Source: Gemmatimonadota bacterium (lineage in GTDB: Bacteria > Gemmatimonadota > Gemmatimonadetes > Gemmatimonadales > Gemmatimonadaceae). Taken from it: 64,000 bases of DNA. The stretch covers positions 434,001 through 498,000 of the forward strand of contig JAIUOB010000003.1 in assembly GCA_020161135.1 (NCBI GenBank). The letters run 5' to 3'. Shown here one piece after another: positions 21,954 through 31,072 of the stretch (positions within the stretch are counted from its first letter, which is position 1; each line of letters starts with the position of its first letter). The notes under the pieces were generated by a model, which was not told where the DNA came from, made no database searches, and saw nothing but the letters and a program-made list of their open reading frames with translations. A program made the position numbers and the translations under genes.

Positions 21954-22002
21954 CAGCGCGCGGAGCTCAGCGCGCGGAGCTCAGCGCGCGGAGCTCAGCG
22001 CG
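21954..22002. repeat. 14-bp tandem repeat between convergent genes
   Basis: Three exact 14-bp units CAGCGCGCGGAGCT (21954-21967, 21968-21981, 21982-21995) plus half a unit (21996-22002), with a degenerate copy just upstream (21941-21953). Each unit holds two palindromes, GCGCGC and GAGCTC. The minus-strand lipoprotein gene stops inside it. Confidence 0.85.
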
Positions 22003-22510
22003 AAAGTGACGCGCCGCCCAACCCCACGGCGGCGCCGAGCGCCGCACCAGACCAGAACACGCCGCGCTTCCACCACGGAGGCGTCGGGCGCGCGACAAGC
22101 AGAACGTGCGTGGGCCGCACCACGGCGGCCTGCGACAGCACCAGCGCCGTCGCCGAGAGGCTGTCGCGCCGGGTGACGCGGAGCCGCGCCACGAGGGCGT
22201 CGCCGCGCGCCCCATCGACCACCCACGCCGGCAGTCCGGTGCGAATCCATCGTGCCTCCTCGAGCCGGAACGAGGCGGTGCTGTCGGTGACCCGTTCAAT
22301 GGGAAAGCGGGCAGCGTCGCGCGGGATGCGGTGCGGCGCCTCACGCGCGCTGGGCGCGTTGTCGGAGGCACGCGCGGGCGCCGTGTTCGCGACGGGCGAG
22401 GTCGACACGCCACGCACCGGACCGGCGCTGCGGCAGGCTCCAGCGGCGGCGGTCAGCAACAGGCCCGTCATCCAGCGATACAGCCTCGGACGCGCGCCGC
22501 CCGGGTTCAT
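21995..22510 (-). CDS. Putative lipoprotein/membrane-anchored protein of unknown function
   Basis: I do not recognise the family. It is 171 aa: a basic N-terminus, a hydrophobic stretch ending LLTAAAGACRSAG that could be a loose lipoprotein signal (Cys at about 26), a variable Ala/Ser/Arg linker, and a middle segment (about 70-140) with alternating residues suggesting beta strands. A second hydrophobic segment near the C-terminus (FWSGAALGAAVGLGGA) resembles a membrane helix. It overlaps rseP by 4 nt (ATGA), so it ends the large rplM operon. Stop codon lies in a tandem repeat. Confidence 0.6.
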   Translation of the reverse strand: MNPGGARPRLYRWMTGLLLTAAAGACRSAGPVRGVSTSPVANTAPARASDNAPSAREAPHRIPRDAARFPIERVTDSTASFRLEEARWIRTGLPAWVVDGARGDALVARLRVTRRDSLSATALVLSQAAVVRPTHVLLVARPTPPWWKRGVFWSGAALGAAVGLGGASLSR

Positions 22511-23706
22511 CGCGTGAACGCCGACCGCAGGTCGTTGAACGTCACGAGCAGAATGAGCGCGAGCACGGCGAGCACCCCAACCCGCGCGACCGCCTCACGT
22601 GTGCGCATGCTGAACGCGCTGCCCTTCACACGCTCAGCCAGCACGAGCAGGATCTGCCCGCCGTCGAGCACCGGGATCGGCACGAGGTTGAGGATCGCGA
22701 TGTTCAGGCTCAGGAATGCGATGAGCGACCAGAGCGTCTCCGCGCCGTGCCGCGCCGCCTGCACCGAGGTGCGCGCGATCTGGATGGGACCACCCAGGTT
22801 GCGCGCCGACACTTCGCCGCTGAAGAGGCCGCGCAGTACGCTCACCACGTTCTGCGCCATCGTCACCGTCGCGCGGCCACCCAGCACGATCGATTCGCCA
22901 AACCCGACGTCACCGCGCACAACCGAGTCGCGCACCGCGATGCCGATGCGGCCCACCTTGCGGGACGCGCCCGTCACGGGGTCGGTACCGTCGGCGACCT
23001 GCGGCGTCACCGTGTGCGTCGAGCGCGCCGTGGCACCGGGCGCACCGCGCTCCACCTCGACCTGCAGCGATCCTGACGTGACCGGCGAGACCCGGTTCAG
23101 GACATCCTCCCAGGTGCGCACCGACTCGCCATTGATGGCCACGATCCGATCACCCGCGAGCACGCCGGCCGCGGCAGCAGGCGCTCCCGTGACCACCGAG
23201 TCGACGACGGCGGGCAGATACGGATTGCCGTAGCGGTAGTAGATCCCGCTCGACACCAGGACGGTGAGCAGGATGTTCATGAGCACGCCGGCAGACAGGA
23301 TGAACACCCGTGCCGACGTCGACTTGCTCTCCACCCAGCGGTCGGCGGGCACAGCGCGCGGGCCAAACGGTGCCATCGCCTGGGGGTCCCACAACGACCC
23401 CGGAATGCCACTGGGCGCCGGTGGCGCATCCTCGAGTGAGCCGCGATCGGCCGTTCCCCCTTCGATCCCGGCCAGCGCGTCGTCGTCGCGCGACGCCATG
23501 CGCACGTAGCCGCCCAGCGGGATCAGCGAGACGCGATAGTCGGTCTCGCCACGGCGCCAGCCGAACAGGCGGCGTCCCCATCCCAGCGAAAACACCGGCG
23601 CATACACGCCCGTGAGCTTCGCCGCGAGAAAATGCCCGAGCTCGTGCACGAACACCACGAGCCCGAACACCAGCAACGGCGCGATGTAGACAGTCAACGA
23701 ACCCAT
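22507..23706 (-). CDS. rseP: RIP metalloprotease RseP (site-2 protease)
   Basis: An intramembrane zinc protease, 399 aa, which in relatives cleaves anti-sigma factors and clears signal peptides. The first membrane helix carries HELGH (His at about 21); one PDZ domain surrounds GVLAGDRIVAINGESV; a late helix holds the third metal ligand in NLVPIPVLDGG. A hydrophilic loop of about 60 residues follows the GGYVRM motif. The open frame runs 235 codons further back through dxr, but the ATG at 23706 is the family start. It lies 5 nt after dxr; the uppS-cdsA-dxr-rseP order is classic, although no bamA follows. Confidence 0.94.
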   Translation of the reverse strand: MGSLTVYIAPLLVFGLVVFVHELGHFLAAKLTGVYAPVFSLGWGRRLFGWRRGETDYRVSLIPLGGYVRMASRDDDALAGIEGGTADRGSLEDAPPAPSGIPGSLWDPQAMAPFGPRAVPADRWVESKSTSARVFILSAGVLMNILLTVLVSSGIYYRYGNPYLPAVVDSVVTGAPAAAAGVLAGDRIVAINGESVRTWEDVLNRVSPVTSGSLQVEVERGAPGATARSTHTVTPQVADGTDPVTGASRKVGRIGIAVRDSVVRGDVGFGESIVLGGRATVTMAQNVVSVLRGLFSGEVSARNLGGPIQIARTSVQAARHGAETLWSLIAFLSLNIAILNLVPIPVLDGGQILLVLAERVKGSAFSMRTREAVARVGVLAVLALILLVTFNDLRSAFTR

Positions 23707-23711
23707 GGTCC

Positions 23712-24863
23712 TCAGGAGCCAGCGTGCGCGTGAACCTGCGCCTCGACCTGCGCGCGGGCGGCCGCGTCGGCCGCCAGCACCTGCTCGAGGGTATCCCCCG
23801 CCCGCCCGCCGAGTTCCTCCAGCGCCTCGGCCACGCGGCGTGGGATGTCTCCGAAGGATATGCGGTTGGCCAGGAAAGCGGCCACCGCGACCTCGTTGGC
23901 GGCGTTGTACACCGCAGGTGCCGCCCCGCCCCGCCGCCCGGCCTCGATGCCCAGCGCCAGCATGGGAAAGGCGTCGTGCCGAACCGACTCGAACGTCAAG
24001 CCGCCCCACGCCACGGCATCGAACGACGGCACACCCGCATCGGGCACGCGGTCCGGCCATGTCAGCGCGTACAGGATGGGCAACTCCATCGTCGGCGTGC
24101 CCAGCTGCGCCAGGACGCTGCCGTCGACAAACTCGACGAACGAATGGATGATGCTCTGCGGGTGCACGACGACGTCGATGCGTTCGTACGGCACCCCGAA
24201 GAGGTGATGCGCCTCGATGACCTCGAGCGCCTTGTTCGCGAGCGTCGCGCTGTCGATGGTGATCTTCGCGCCCATTTGCCACGTGGGATGTCGCAGCGCG
24301 TCGGCACGTGTGGCGGCCGCGATGCGGGAGGCATCCCAGGTGCGAAACGGGCCACCCGAGGCCGTGAGCACGAGACGCCGCACCTCTTCCGGACGCCGGC
24401 CGGCCAGGCACTGCAGTATGGCGGAATGCTCACTGTCCACCGGAACAAGCTCGGCGCCGTGCTCGGCCGCCATCGCCGTGACGATTGCGCCGGCGACGAC
24501 GAGCGTCTCCTTGTTCGCGAGCGCCACGCGCTTGCCTGCGCGGAGCGCCGCCATCGTGGCGGGGAGTCCGGCTGCGCCGACCACCGCGTTGATCACGATG
24601 TCGACGGCGGGATGCGTGGCGGCCTCGATCAGGCATCCGGCACCGCGGCCCCAGTCGGCAGGAAGCGTGTCACCGCCTTCCACGAGTCCCACGTACGCGG
24701 GCGCGACGGCGGTGGCGATGGTCTGCAGCGCGTCGCGGTTCGCGTGGGCCGTGACCGCCACCGCCCGGAACCGCGCCGGCTGCCTCGCCAGCACGCGGAG
24801 CGCGCTCGTTCCGATCGAACCCGTGGCACCCAGCAGCGCCACACCTTTGGGCGTCACACTCAC
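23712..24863 (-). CDS. dxr: 1-deoxy-D-xylulose 5-phosphate reductoisomerase
   Basis: The second step of the MEP isoprenoid pathway, NADPH- and metal-dependent, 383 aa. The Rossmann loop is LLGATGSIGTSAL; the metal/substrate residues occur in VPVDSEHSAI, the loop LTASGGPFR, and MGAKITIDSATLANKALEVIE (split here: MGAKITIDSATL then ANKALEVIE). A GTG start at 24863 is chosen because it forms a 4-nt GTGA overlap with cdsA and sits just before KGVALLG. Dxs (54997-56889) makes its substrate. Confidence 0.96.
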   Translation of the reverse strand: MSVTPKGVALLGATGSIGTSALRVLARQPARFRAVAVTAHANRDALQTIATAVAPAYVGLVEGGDTLPADWGRGAGCLIEAATHPAVDIVINAVVGAAGLPATMAALRAGKRVALANKETLVVAGAIVTAMAAEHGAELVPVDSEHSAILQCLAGRRPEEVRRLVLTASGGPFRTWDASRIAAATRADALRHPTWQMGAKITIDSATLANKALEVIEAHHLFGVPYERIDVVVHPQSIIHSFVEFVDGSVLAQLGTPTMELPILYALTWPDRVPDAGVPSFDAVAWGGLTFESVRHDAFPMLALGIEAGRRGGAAPAVYNAANEVAVAAFLANRISFGDIPRRVAEALEELGGRAGDTLEQVLAADAAARAQVEAQVHAHAGS

Positions 24864-25738
24864 GGTGCCCCGCCACCGAAGGCCGAAGGCGCCGGGATGA
24901 GCAGCAGATCGTACAGCACCCACGCGACCGGCAACACGAAGAACACCGAGTCGAGTCGATCGAGCACGCCGCCGTGCCCCGGGAACAGCGTGCCGCTGTC
25001 CTTCACGCCCGCCTCACGCTTGAGCAGCGATTCGACCAGATCGCCGATTTGCGCCACCACGCTCACGATCACCCCGAAGAGCAGCGTGCCCAATGGCGTG
25101 AACGCCAGCTGCGCCTGCGGCATCAGCACACCGCGCGTGAGCGCCCACGTCGCCAGCACCGTGGCGACCACTGCACCGATGGCACCGGCCACCGTCTTTC
25201 CGGGGCTCACAGTCGGCATCAGCTTGCGCCCTCCGATCAGTCGGCCGGAAAAGTACGCGCCAGTGTCACTGGCCCACGTCAGCACCACGGGGACGATGAC
25301 CATCAGGGCCCCCGCCATGTCCCCGATCGCGAACCGGTGATAGCGGAGCGCGTAGGCGAAGGAGAGCGGTGCGGCCGTGTACAGCACGCCAAGCACGGTG
25401 CTGGACGCCGCGCCGAGCGGGCGTCCGTCGGCACCACGCGCCCACAACGTCGCCCCCATCACGACCAGCGGTACGAGGACGATGGGCGCCACGCCTGGCT
25501 GCACGAGCCCGAGCTGCACCGCATGCACGACCAGCGGGAGTATCGCCGCAATCCCGACGCCGAGCGGAACCAGGGGCGCATGACCCGCCGCCCGGGCAAT
25601 CCGGTAGAACTCCCACGACGCGATGGCCGACAGCGACGCGGCGAGCGCGGCGAGCGGTGCGCCGCCCAACCAGATCAGCCCCAGGGCGACGGGCGCCGCG
25701 ACGATCGCGACCAGTACGCGACGACTCAGCTCACTCAC
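24860..25738 (-). CDS. cdsA: Phosphatidate cytidylyltransferase
   Basis: Makes CDP-diacylglycerol for phospholipid synthesis in the inner membrane, 292 aa with about eight hydrophobic segments. The C-terminal family signature is complete: SLLKREAGVKDSG followed by FPGHGGVLDRLDS. Upstream, SDTGAYFSGR and SPGKTVAGAIG are also typical. It is coupled to dxr by overlap and lies 25 nt after uppS. Confidence 0.95.
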   Translation of the reverse strand: MSELSRRVLVAIVAAPVALGLIWLGGAPLAALAASLSAIASWEFYRIARAAGHAPLVPLGVGIAAILPLVVHAVQLGLVQPGVAPIVLVPLVVMGATLWARGADGRPLGAASSTVLGVLYTAAPLSFAYALRYHRFAIGDMAGALMVIVPVVLTWASDTGAYFSGRLIGGRKLMPTVSPGKTVAGAIGAVVATVLATWALTRGVLMPQAQLAFTPLGTLLFGVIVSVVAQIGDLVESLLKREAGVKDSGTLFPGHGGVLDRLDSVFFVLPVAWVLYDLLLIPAPSAFGGGAP

Positions 25739-25763
25739 GCGACGCGGCTGCCGGACGCACGGG

Positions 25764-26513
25764 TCATGTGCTCACCTTGCCGAAGCGGCGGTCGCGACGT
25801 TGAAAATCGCTGATGGCCTCGTACAGCACGGCCCGATCGAAGTCGGGCCAGAGCACGGGCGAGATGTGCAGCTCGGCGTACGCGACCTGCCAGAGCAGGA
25901 AGTTCGACAGGCGCTGCTCGCCCGAGGTGCGAATGAGCAGGTCAGGATCGGGGCACTCCGCGGTATACAGGCGGGACGCAAAGGCGGCCTCGTCGATCGC
26001 CTCGACCTCGAGGGTGCCATCACGCACGGCCTGCGCGAGTGACCGCGCCGCGCGCACGACTTCGGCGCGGCCGCCGTACGAGATGAAGAGGTTGAGCCCG
26101 AGCCGCGAGCCTCCCGCCGTCTCGCGCACGACGCGATCGACCGCCGACGCCGCCGCAGGACTCAGGCGCGCGAGGTCACCGTGCACACGCACGCACACCC
26201 CCTGCGCGCGCAGCTCCGCTGCCTCCCGCGCGATGTACTCCTCGAGCAGGAGCATCAGCGCGGAGACCTCATTCTCGGGACGCTGCCAGTTCTCCTGTGA
26301 GAACGCGAACAGCGACAACCATTCGACGCCGGCTTGCAGGCAGCCCTCGACCGCCGCGCGCACCGCCTTCATGCCGGCCCGGTGTCCGAACGGGCGCGGC
26401 ATGCGCCGCGCCCGTGCCCACCGCCCGTTGCCGTCCATGATGATGGCGATGTGACGCGGCACCGCCCCGTGCACGCGGATGCGCGCCAGCAGTTCGGATT
26501 CGGTGTCAGCCAT
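25764..26513 (-). CDS. uppS: Isoprenyl (undecaprenyl) diphosphate synthase
   Basis: A cis-prenyltransferase extending farnesyl diphosphate to the C55 lipid carrier for wall synthesis, 249 aa. Diagnostic motifs: IIMDGNGRWA (catalytic Asp), FAFSQENW, ISYGGRAE, and PDLLIRTSGEQRLSNFLLW (RTSGE with the metal-site Glu). Its substrate is made by IspA (56925-57830). It is preceded by frr and followed by cdsA, a common order. Confidence 0.96.
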   Translation of the reverse strand: MADTESELLARIRVHGAVPRHIAIIMDGNGRWARARRMPRPFGHRAGMKAVRAAVEGCLQAGVEWLSLFAFSQENWQRPENEVSALMLLLEEYIAREAAELRAQGVCVRVHGDLARLSPAAASAVDRVVRETAGGSRLGLNLFISYGGRAEVVRAARSLAQAVRDGTLEVEAIDEAAFASRLYTAECPDPDLLIRTSGEQRLSNFLLWQVAYAELHISPVLWPDFDRAVLYEAISDFQRRDRRFGKVST

Positions 26514-26567
26514 GTCGATGAAGGGCAGCGGGAACGACGAGGGGGGAGGAGAGCACGGAAGCCGTGC

Positions 26568-27122
26568 TCACACCTCCATGATCTCGGCTTCCTTGGCCTT
26601 GAGCAGCGTCTCGATCTTGCCGATGAACTCGTCGTGCTGCTTCTGGAGGTCCTTCTCGGCGTGCTTCTTGTCGTCTTCCGACACGCCGTCGACCTTCTTC
26701 ACGCGGTCGCGCGCATCCGTGCGCGCGTGCCGCACGGCAATGCGGCCGTCCTCAGCCAGCTTGTGCAGGACCTTCACCAGGTCCTTGCGACGCTGCTCGT
26801 TCATGCTCGGCAGCGGCACACGGATGATGCCGCCCTGATGCGCCGGATCGAGGCCGAGGTCCGACTCGCGGATGGCCTTCTCGATGGCCTTGGCCGACCC
26901 CTTGTCGAAGGGCGTCACCAGGAGAATGCGCGGCTCGGGTGCCGACACCGACGCCACCTGGTTGAGCGGCACAAGCGAGCCGTACGCCTCGACCCGGACC
27001 GAGTCGAGCATGTTCGGGGAGGCCTTGCCGGAGCGGATGCCGGAGAACTCGCGCTTCGAATTCTCGAGCGCCTTCTCCATGTGGCCCTTCGCATCCTTGA
27101 TGATCTGCGCGATGGTGCTCAT
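26568..27122 (-). CDS. frr: Ribosome recycling factor
   Basis: Splits post-termination ribosomes with EF-G, 184 aa, the usual size. Domain I starts [19 protein letters not shown]; conserved [11 protein letters not shown] and [14 protein letters not shown] are present. The ATG at 27122 overlaps the pyrH stop (ATGA); the longer open frame upstream is pyrH read out of frame. rpsB-tsf-pyrH-frr is a near-universal order. Confidence 0.97.
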   Translation of the reverse strand: MSTIAQIIKDAKGHMEKALENSKREFSGIRSGKASPNMLDSVRVEAYGSLVPLNQVASVSAPEPRILLVTPFDKGSAKAIEKAIRESDLGLDPAHQGGIIRVPLPSMNEQRRKDLVKVLHKLAEDGRIAVRHARTDARDRVKKVDGVSEDDKKHAEKDLQKQHDEFIGKIETLLKAKEAEIMEV

Positions 27123-27853
27123 GACACGAGTGTCCCTACGCGTTCGCCGCGGACCGCACGGGCGACGGCCCCGGGGCTGTGGAGGTTGAGGACGACCAGC
27201 GGCAACTGATTCTCCTTGCACAGCGTGATGGCGGTCTGGTCCATCACGCGAAGCTCTTCGAGCATCACGTCGCGGTAGCTGATCGACTCGTAGAAAGTGG
27301 CGTTCGGGTCCTTCTTGGGGTCAGCGGAATACACCCCGTCGACACTGGTGGCCTTGATGATGACGTCCGCCTTGATCTGGATCGCCCGCAGCACGGCCGC
27401 CGTGTCCGTTGAAAAATACGGATTGCCCGTGCCGCCGGCAAAGATCACGGTACGCCCCTTCTCGAAGTGGCGCAGCGCGCGGCGGCGGATGTACGGCTCG
27501 GCCAGCTCTTCCATGCGGATCGCCGTCATGACGCGCGTGTCGAGCCCCTGCTTCTCGAGCACATCCTGCAGCGCCATCGCATTGATGACGGTGCCGAGCA
27601 TGCCCATGTAGTCGGCGCCGACGCGATCCATGCCCATCTGGGAGAGCTGCGATCCGCGCACGATGTTGCCACCGCCGATCACGAGGCCGAGTTCGACCCC
27701 GCTGCGCGCCACCGCGACGATCTGCTCCGCGAAAAAGCCGATGCGGTCAAAGTCGAAGCCCACCCCACGATCTCCGGCGAGGGCCTCGCCGGAGATCTTG
27801 AGGAGGACGCGACGATAGCGCGGCCCGCTCTCGGGGGGAGCGCTCTCGCTCAC
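27119..27853 (-). CDS. pyrH: Uridylate kinase
   Basis: Phosphorylates UMP to UDP, 244 aa, amino-acid-kinase fold. Motifs: [11 protein letters not shown] at the start, [41 protein letters not shown] and [18 protein letters not shown] at 27853 is chosen because it gives a 4-nt GTGA overlap with the tsf stop, while residues further upstream have no family similarity. Confidence 0.96.
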   Translation of the reverse strand: MSESAPPESGPRYRRVLLKISGEALAGDRGVGFDFDRIGFFAEQIVAVARSGVELGLVIGGGNIVRGSQLSQMGMDRVGADYMGMLGTVINAMALQDVLEKQGLDTRVMTAIRMEELAEPYIRRRALRHFEKGRTVIFAGGTGNPYFSTDTAAVLRAIQIKADVIIKATSVDGVYSADPKKDPNATFYESISYRDVMLEELRVMDQTAITLCKENQLPLVVLNLHSPGAVARAVRGERVGTLVS

Positions 27854-28737
27854 TCGGCGCCGAGCTGGAGACGCGCGAACCGCTCGACGGTGATCGTGCC
27901 ACCGGCGCGCTTGCCGTGCTCGGCCACGAGCTGCGCGATCGTGAGGGCCGCATCGCGCACCCACGCCTGCGGCAGCAGCGTGACGTCCTTGAGGAACGCT
28001 TCCACCTTGCCCGTTGCGATCTTCTCGATCATCGCGTCGGGCTTGCCGGCGGCGCGCGCCTGCTCCTCGGCAATGCGCTTCTCGCTTTCGATCTTCTCCG
28101 CGGGCACACCGGTGCGATCGACCGCCATCGGCGCCGACGCCGCGATGTGCTCAGCGATGTACTTCGCCAGCTCGCGCGTCGCTTCGTGGCGCGCCACCTC
28201 GGGCGACGACGCCGAAAGCTCGACGAGCGTCGCGAGCTTGCCGTTGTGGTGACGATACATGCCGACCAGCCCGTTCGCGCCCGCGTCGAACCGCGCGGTG
28301 CGCTTGAGGTTCACGGCCTCACCCGTCCGCGCCGACGCACTCTTGACGAACTCGGCCACCGTCTCGGACGGATTCGAGGAGAGCGGCTCGGCGAGGAACG
28401 CATCGAGATCGGACGCCGTCGACTGCACACGGTGCGCGACCAGCGTCGCGACCACCTTGCCGAAGTCCTCGTTACGCGCGACGAAATCGGTCTCACAAGC
28501 GACCTCGACCAGGCCTGCCGACGCCCCGTCGTTGAAGACCTCGCCGCCCACGATGCCTTCGCTCGTGGAGCGATCGGCACGCTTCTCGGCCTTGGCGATG
28601 CCCTTCTTGCGGAGGTACTCGACCGCCGCGTCCATGTCGCCGTTGGTCTCTTCGAGGGCCTTCTTGCAATCCATCATGCCGGCGCCGGTGCGCTGGCGGA
28701 GTTCCGAAACGGCCTTGGCCGAGATGGCGGTGCTCAT
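27850..28737 (-). CDS. tsf: Elongation factor Ts
   Basis: The nucleotide exchange factor of EF-Tu, 295 aa. The N-terminal UBA-like domain contains [16 protein letters not shown], followed by [15 protein letters not shown]; the core has [12 protein letters not shown] and the C-terminal MIEKIATGK motif. The ATG at 28737 is preceded by an AGGAA ribosome site at good spacing. A hairpin lies between rpsB and tsf. Confidence 0.97.
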   Translation of the reverse strand: MSTAISAKAVSELRQRTGAGMMDCKKALEETNGDMDAAVEYLRKKGIAKAEKRADRSTSEGIVGGEVFNDGASAGLVEVACETDFVARNEDFGKVVATLVAHRVQSTASDLDAFLAEPLSSNPSETVAEFVKSASARTGEAVNLKRTARFDAGANGLVGMYRHHNGKLATLVELSASSPEVARHEATRELAKYIAEHIAASAPMAVDRTGVPAEKIESEKRIAEEQARAAGKPDAMIEKIATGKVEAFLKDVTLLPQAWVRDAALTIAQLVAEHGKRAGGTITVERFARLQLGAE

Positions 28738-28862
28738 CGGTATTTCCTGGGAAAGCGGTCTGGGTTCGGACAACGTGCGCCGCGCGAGGGGCGGCACGAT
28801 GTTGCTTCAAGCTACAACGGATGCGGCGTACTGCCTGCCGCGGGGGCGGGGGACCTACACGA

Positions 28863-28888
28863 ACGCCGCCGGGGAGAGCCGGCGGCGT
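28863..28888 (-). terminator. Hairpin between rpsB and tsf
   Basis: A perfect 10-bp stem (28863-28872 with 28879-28888) around a 6-nt loop, in the 211-nt rpsB-tsf gap. No strong U tract follows, so it may attenuate transcription or stabilise rpsB mRNA rather than fully terminate. Confidence 0.5.
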
Positions 28889-28948
28889 CACGCGATTTCG
28901 ACGGGCCCACCGCACTGGCGGTGCGACCCGGCTGCATGCGGCCGTCGG

Positions 28949-29899
28949 TTACCCGGCAGTCGGCTCGGCGTTGCTCTCGCCCTCGTCGGACGCCGGCGCG
29001 TCGGCACCCACCTTCAGGCGCGCCGCAATGGCTTCCGGCTTGGCACGACGACGACGCGGGCGACCACCACGATCGCCGCCACGATCGCCACCGCGATCAC
29101 CACCACGACCACCCTGATCGCCACGGTCGCGACGATCACCACGGTCGGCGCGCTCCGCGCCCCGATCGCTCGAGAACGTGTACGTCTCCTGCTCGTCGTC
29201 CGACGGACGGGCCGGCGCCTCGCGGCGCGCCTCGTCGATGGTGTCGGCGACCACCTTGGTGATCAGCTCGACCGAGCGGATCGCGTCGTCGTTGCCGGCG
29301 ATCGGCACCGAGATGAGATCAGGATCGGCGTTCGTGTCCACGATCGCGACGATGGGCACGCCGAGCTTGTTGGCCTCGGAGACGGCGATGCGCTCCTTCT
29401 TGCTGTCGATGATGAACAGCAACCCCGGGAGACGGTTCATCGTCTTGATGCCGGCCAGGTACTTGGACAGCTTCTCGCGCTGACGCGACATGAGGAGCTG
29501 TTCCTTCTTCGTGTAGTTCGCGAGCGACCCGTCCTCAGTGCCGGCCTCGAGCTCCTTGAGCTTCTTGACCTGCTTCTTGACCGTCTGGTAGTTGGTCAGC
29601 ATGCCGCCGAGCCAACGCTCCGTGACGAACATGGCGCCGCAGCGGGCCGCCTCGTCGCGAACGATGGCCGAGAGCTGGCGCTTGGTGCAGACGAAGAGGA
29701 CGTTCTCGCCGCGCAGCACGACCTCGCGGACGAGCTTCTGCGCCAGTTCGATCTGGCGGAGCGTCTTCTGCAGGTCGATGATGTGAATGCCGTTGCGCTC
29801 GGCGAAGATGAACCGGCGCATCTTGGGGTTCCACCGACGGGTCTGGTGCCCGAAGTGGACGCCTGCGGCGAGCAACTGCTCGAGGGTCGGACTGGCCAT
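28949..29899 (-). CDS. rpsB: 30S ribosomal protein S2 with RGG-like tail
   Basis: A small-subunit protein, 316 aa versus about 240-260 in most bacteria. The S2 core is standard: GVHFGHQTRRWNPKM, FVTERWLGGMLTN, and GVPIVAIVDTNADPD followed by PIAGNDDAIRS. After about residue 235 there is an extension with repeated DRGD, DRGG and GGDRGG units, then an Arg/Lys patch RPRRRRAKPE, and an acidic end. The tail resembles that of PNPase in this window. It lies 145 nt after rpsI. Confidence 0.96.
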   Translation of the reverse strand: MASPTLEQLLAAGVHFGHQTRRWNPKMRRFIFAERNGIHIIDLQKTLRQIELAQKLVREVVLRGENVLFVCTKRQLSAIVRDEAARCGAMFVTERWLGGMLTNYQTVKKQVKKLKELEAGTEDGSLANYTKKEQLLMSRQREKLSKYLAGIKTMNRLPGLLFIIDSKKERIAVSEANKLGVPIVAIVDTNADPDLISVPIAGNDDAIRSVELITKVVADTIDEARREAPARPSDDEQETYTFSSDRGAERADRGDRRDRGDQGGRGGDRGGDRGGDRGGRPRRRRAKPEAIAARLKVGADAPASDEGESNAEPTAG

Positions 29900-30016
29900 T
29901 GCTGTGGTACGTGGGGTTTTTGAGGGCGTCCGCCGTCGTCATCGCGGCCGGCGACCCGTTCTGGAAGAACGTGGCACCCGACGGCCGCTCGGACGGCGTG
30001 TGAGATGACCTGCAGT

Positions 30017-30036
30017 GGGGTGGCCGCAGCCACCCC
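30017..30036 (-). terminator. Short hairpin after rpsI
   Basis: An 8-bp perfect stem (30017-30024 with 30029-30036) and a CGCA loop just downstream of the rpsI stop; no U tract. Possibly a processing or attenuation signal before rpsB. Confidence 0.4.
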
Positions 30037-30044
30037 GGCGGAGC

Positions 30045-30434
30045 TTAACGCTTCGAGAACTGGAAGCGCTTGCGGGCGCCCGCGCGGCCCGGCTTCTTGC
30101 GCTCGACCTCGCGCGCATCGCGCGTGAGGAGGCCGAACTCGCGAAGCTTCTTCCGGTTGGTCTCATCGAGCTTGACCAGCGCCCGGGCCACCGCGAGGCG
30201 CACCGCGCCCGCCTGCCCCGACACGCCACCGCCATCGATGACGCACTTCACATCGAAGCGCCCCAGCGAATCCGTCAGCGTGAACGGCTGCTGGATGGCC
30301 GACACGAGCGTCGGCCGCGGGAAGTAGTCACCGAGCGTCCGGCCGTTCACGTCCCACTTCCCCGAACCCGGGGTGAGATAGAGGCGGCACACCGCCTCCT
30401 TGCGACGGCCGACGGCCTGGATCTGTTCCGACAT
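30045..30434 (-). CDS. rpsI: 30S ribosomal protein S9
   Basis: A small-subunit protein near the P site, 129 aa. It starts with QAVGRRKEAVCRLYL and has GGGVSGQAGAVRLAVARAL. The basic C-terminus RKKPGRAGARKRFQFSKR ends with the Ser-Lys-Arg that contacts P-site tRNA. It overlaps rplM by one base (TAATG), the conserved L13-S9 pair. Confidence 0.97.
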   Translation of the reverse strand: MSEQIQAVGRRKEAVCRLYLTPGSGKWDVNGRTLGDYFPRPTLVSAIQQPFTLTDSLGRFDVKCVIDGGGVSGQAGAVRLAVARALVKLDETNRKKLREFGLLTRDAREVERKKPGRAGARKRFQFSKR

Positions 30435-30883
30435 TACTTGGCCTCGGCAGTGGAGAAGGTGAGCGCGGTCGGGCTCTGCGCCACGTGCGGATGATCCGCG
30501 CCGGCAAAGACGCGGAGCTTGCGGCGCAGCACCTGACGGCCCAGGGCCGTCTTCGGCAGCATGCCGTAGACCGCCTTCTCGATGATCCGCTCCGGGTGCT
30601 TGGCCAGCACCGACGCAAAGGGCGTGTGCTTCTCGTGGCCCATGTAGCCGGTGTGACTGAAGTAGGTCTTCTGCTCCGCCTTGCGGCCAGTGACCTGCAC
30701 CTTCGACGCATTGATCACGATGACGAAGTCACCCGTGTCCATGTGCGGCGTGAACATGGGCTTGTGCTTGCCGCGGATGATCTTCGCGACTTCCGACGCG
30801 AGCCGGCCCAGGACCATCCCTTCCGCGTCGACGATGTACCACCGACGGTCGATATCCTTCGGGGTCGCGCTGTAGGTCTTCAT
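30434..30883 (-). CDS. rplM: 50S ribosomal protein L13
   Basis: An early-assembling large-subunit protein, 149 aa. It starts [20 protein letters not shown] and has [49 protein letters not shown], and PHVAQ near the end. The open frame goes 101 codons further upstream, but only the ATG at 30883 gives the family start. It is the first gene of the 9-kb operon to the lipoprotein, with a leader of about 150 nt. Confidence 0.97.
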   Translation of the reverse strand: MKTYSATPKDIDRRWYIVDAEGMVLGRLASEVAKIIRGKHKPMFTPHMDTGDFVIVINASKVQVTGRKAEQKTYFSHTGYMGHEKHTPFASVLAKHPERIIEKAVYGMLPKTALGRQVLRRKLRVFAGADHPHVAQSPTALTFSTAEAK

Positions 30884-30970
30884 GCTGACGTGATCCGCTG
30901 ACGTAATTCGACGAAATGCCCTGACGTGGTTCGTGGCGCGGGTCGCCACCGCCGCTGCAGACCGAATGGT

Positions 30971-31006
30971 TGCGCGGGTGCCCGCGGCTCCCGGAACACC
31001 CGCGCA
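30971..31006 (-). promoter_or_regulatory. Structured leader of rplM
   Basis: The region 30884-31209 (326 bp) has no gene. Inside the predicted rplM leader a perfect 10-bp stem (30971-30980 with 30997-31006) encloses a 16-nt loop, and a second small stem lies just upstream (about 31015-31032). This could be an L13/S9 autoregulatory leader; the class is not identified. Confidence 0.5.
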
Positions 31007-31043
31007 CGGCGGGTGCCCGAACGGGAATTCGGGACAGACTCGC

Positions 31044-31072
31044 ATTGTACTCAGCCCTGAAGTGCCTGTCAA
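31044..31072 (-). promoter_or_regulatory. Strong sigma-70-type promoter for rplM operon
   Basis: Minus-strand TTGACA (31067-31072), 17-bp spacer, TACAAT (31044-31049): eleven of twelve consensus bases. A start near 31037 is expected. Read on the plus strand the same DNA gives TTGTAC, 17 bp, GTCAAT, so it could also fire towards mscL. Confidence 0.85.

Noticed and set aside
28985..29172. Repetitive stretch as a CRISPR or intergenic repeat
   Set aside because: The repeats are in frame inside rpsB and encode DRGG units; spacing is irregular and there are no spacers or cas genes.
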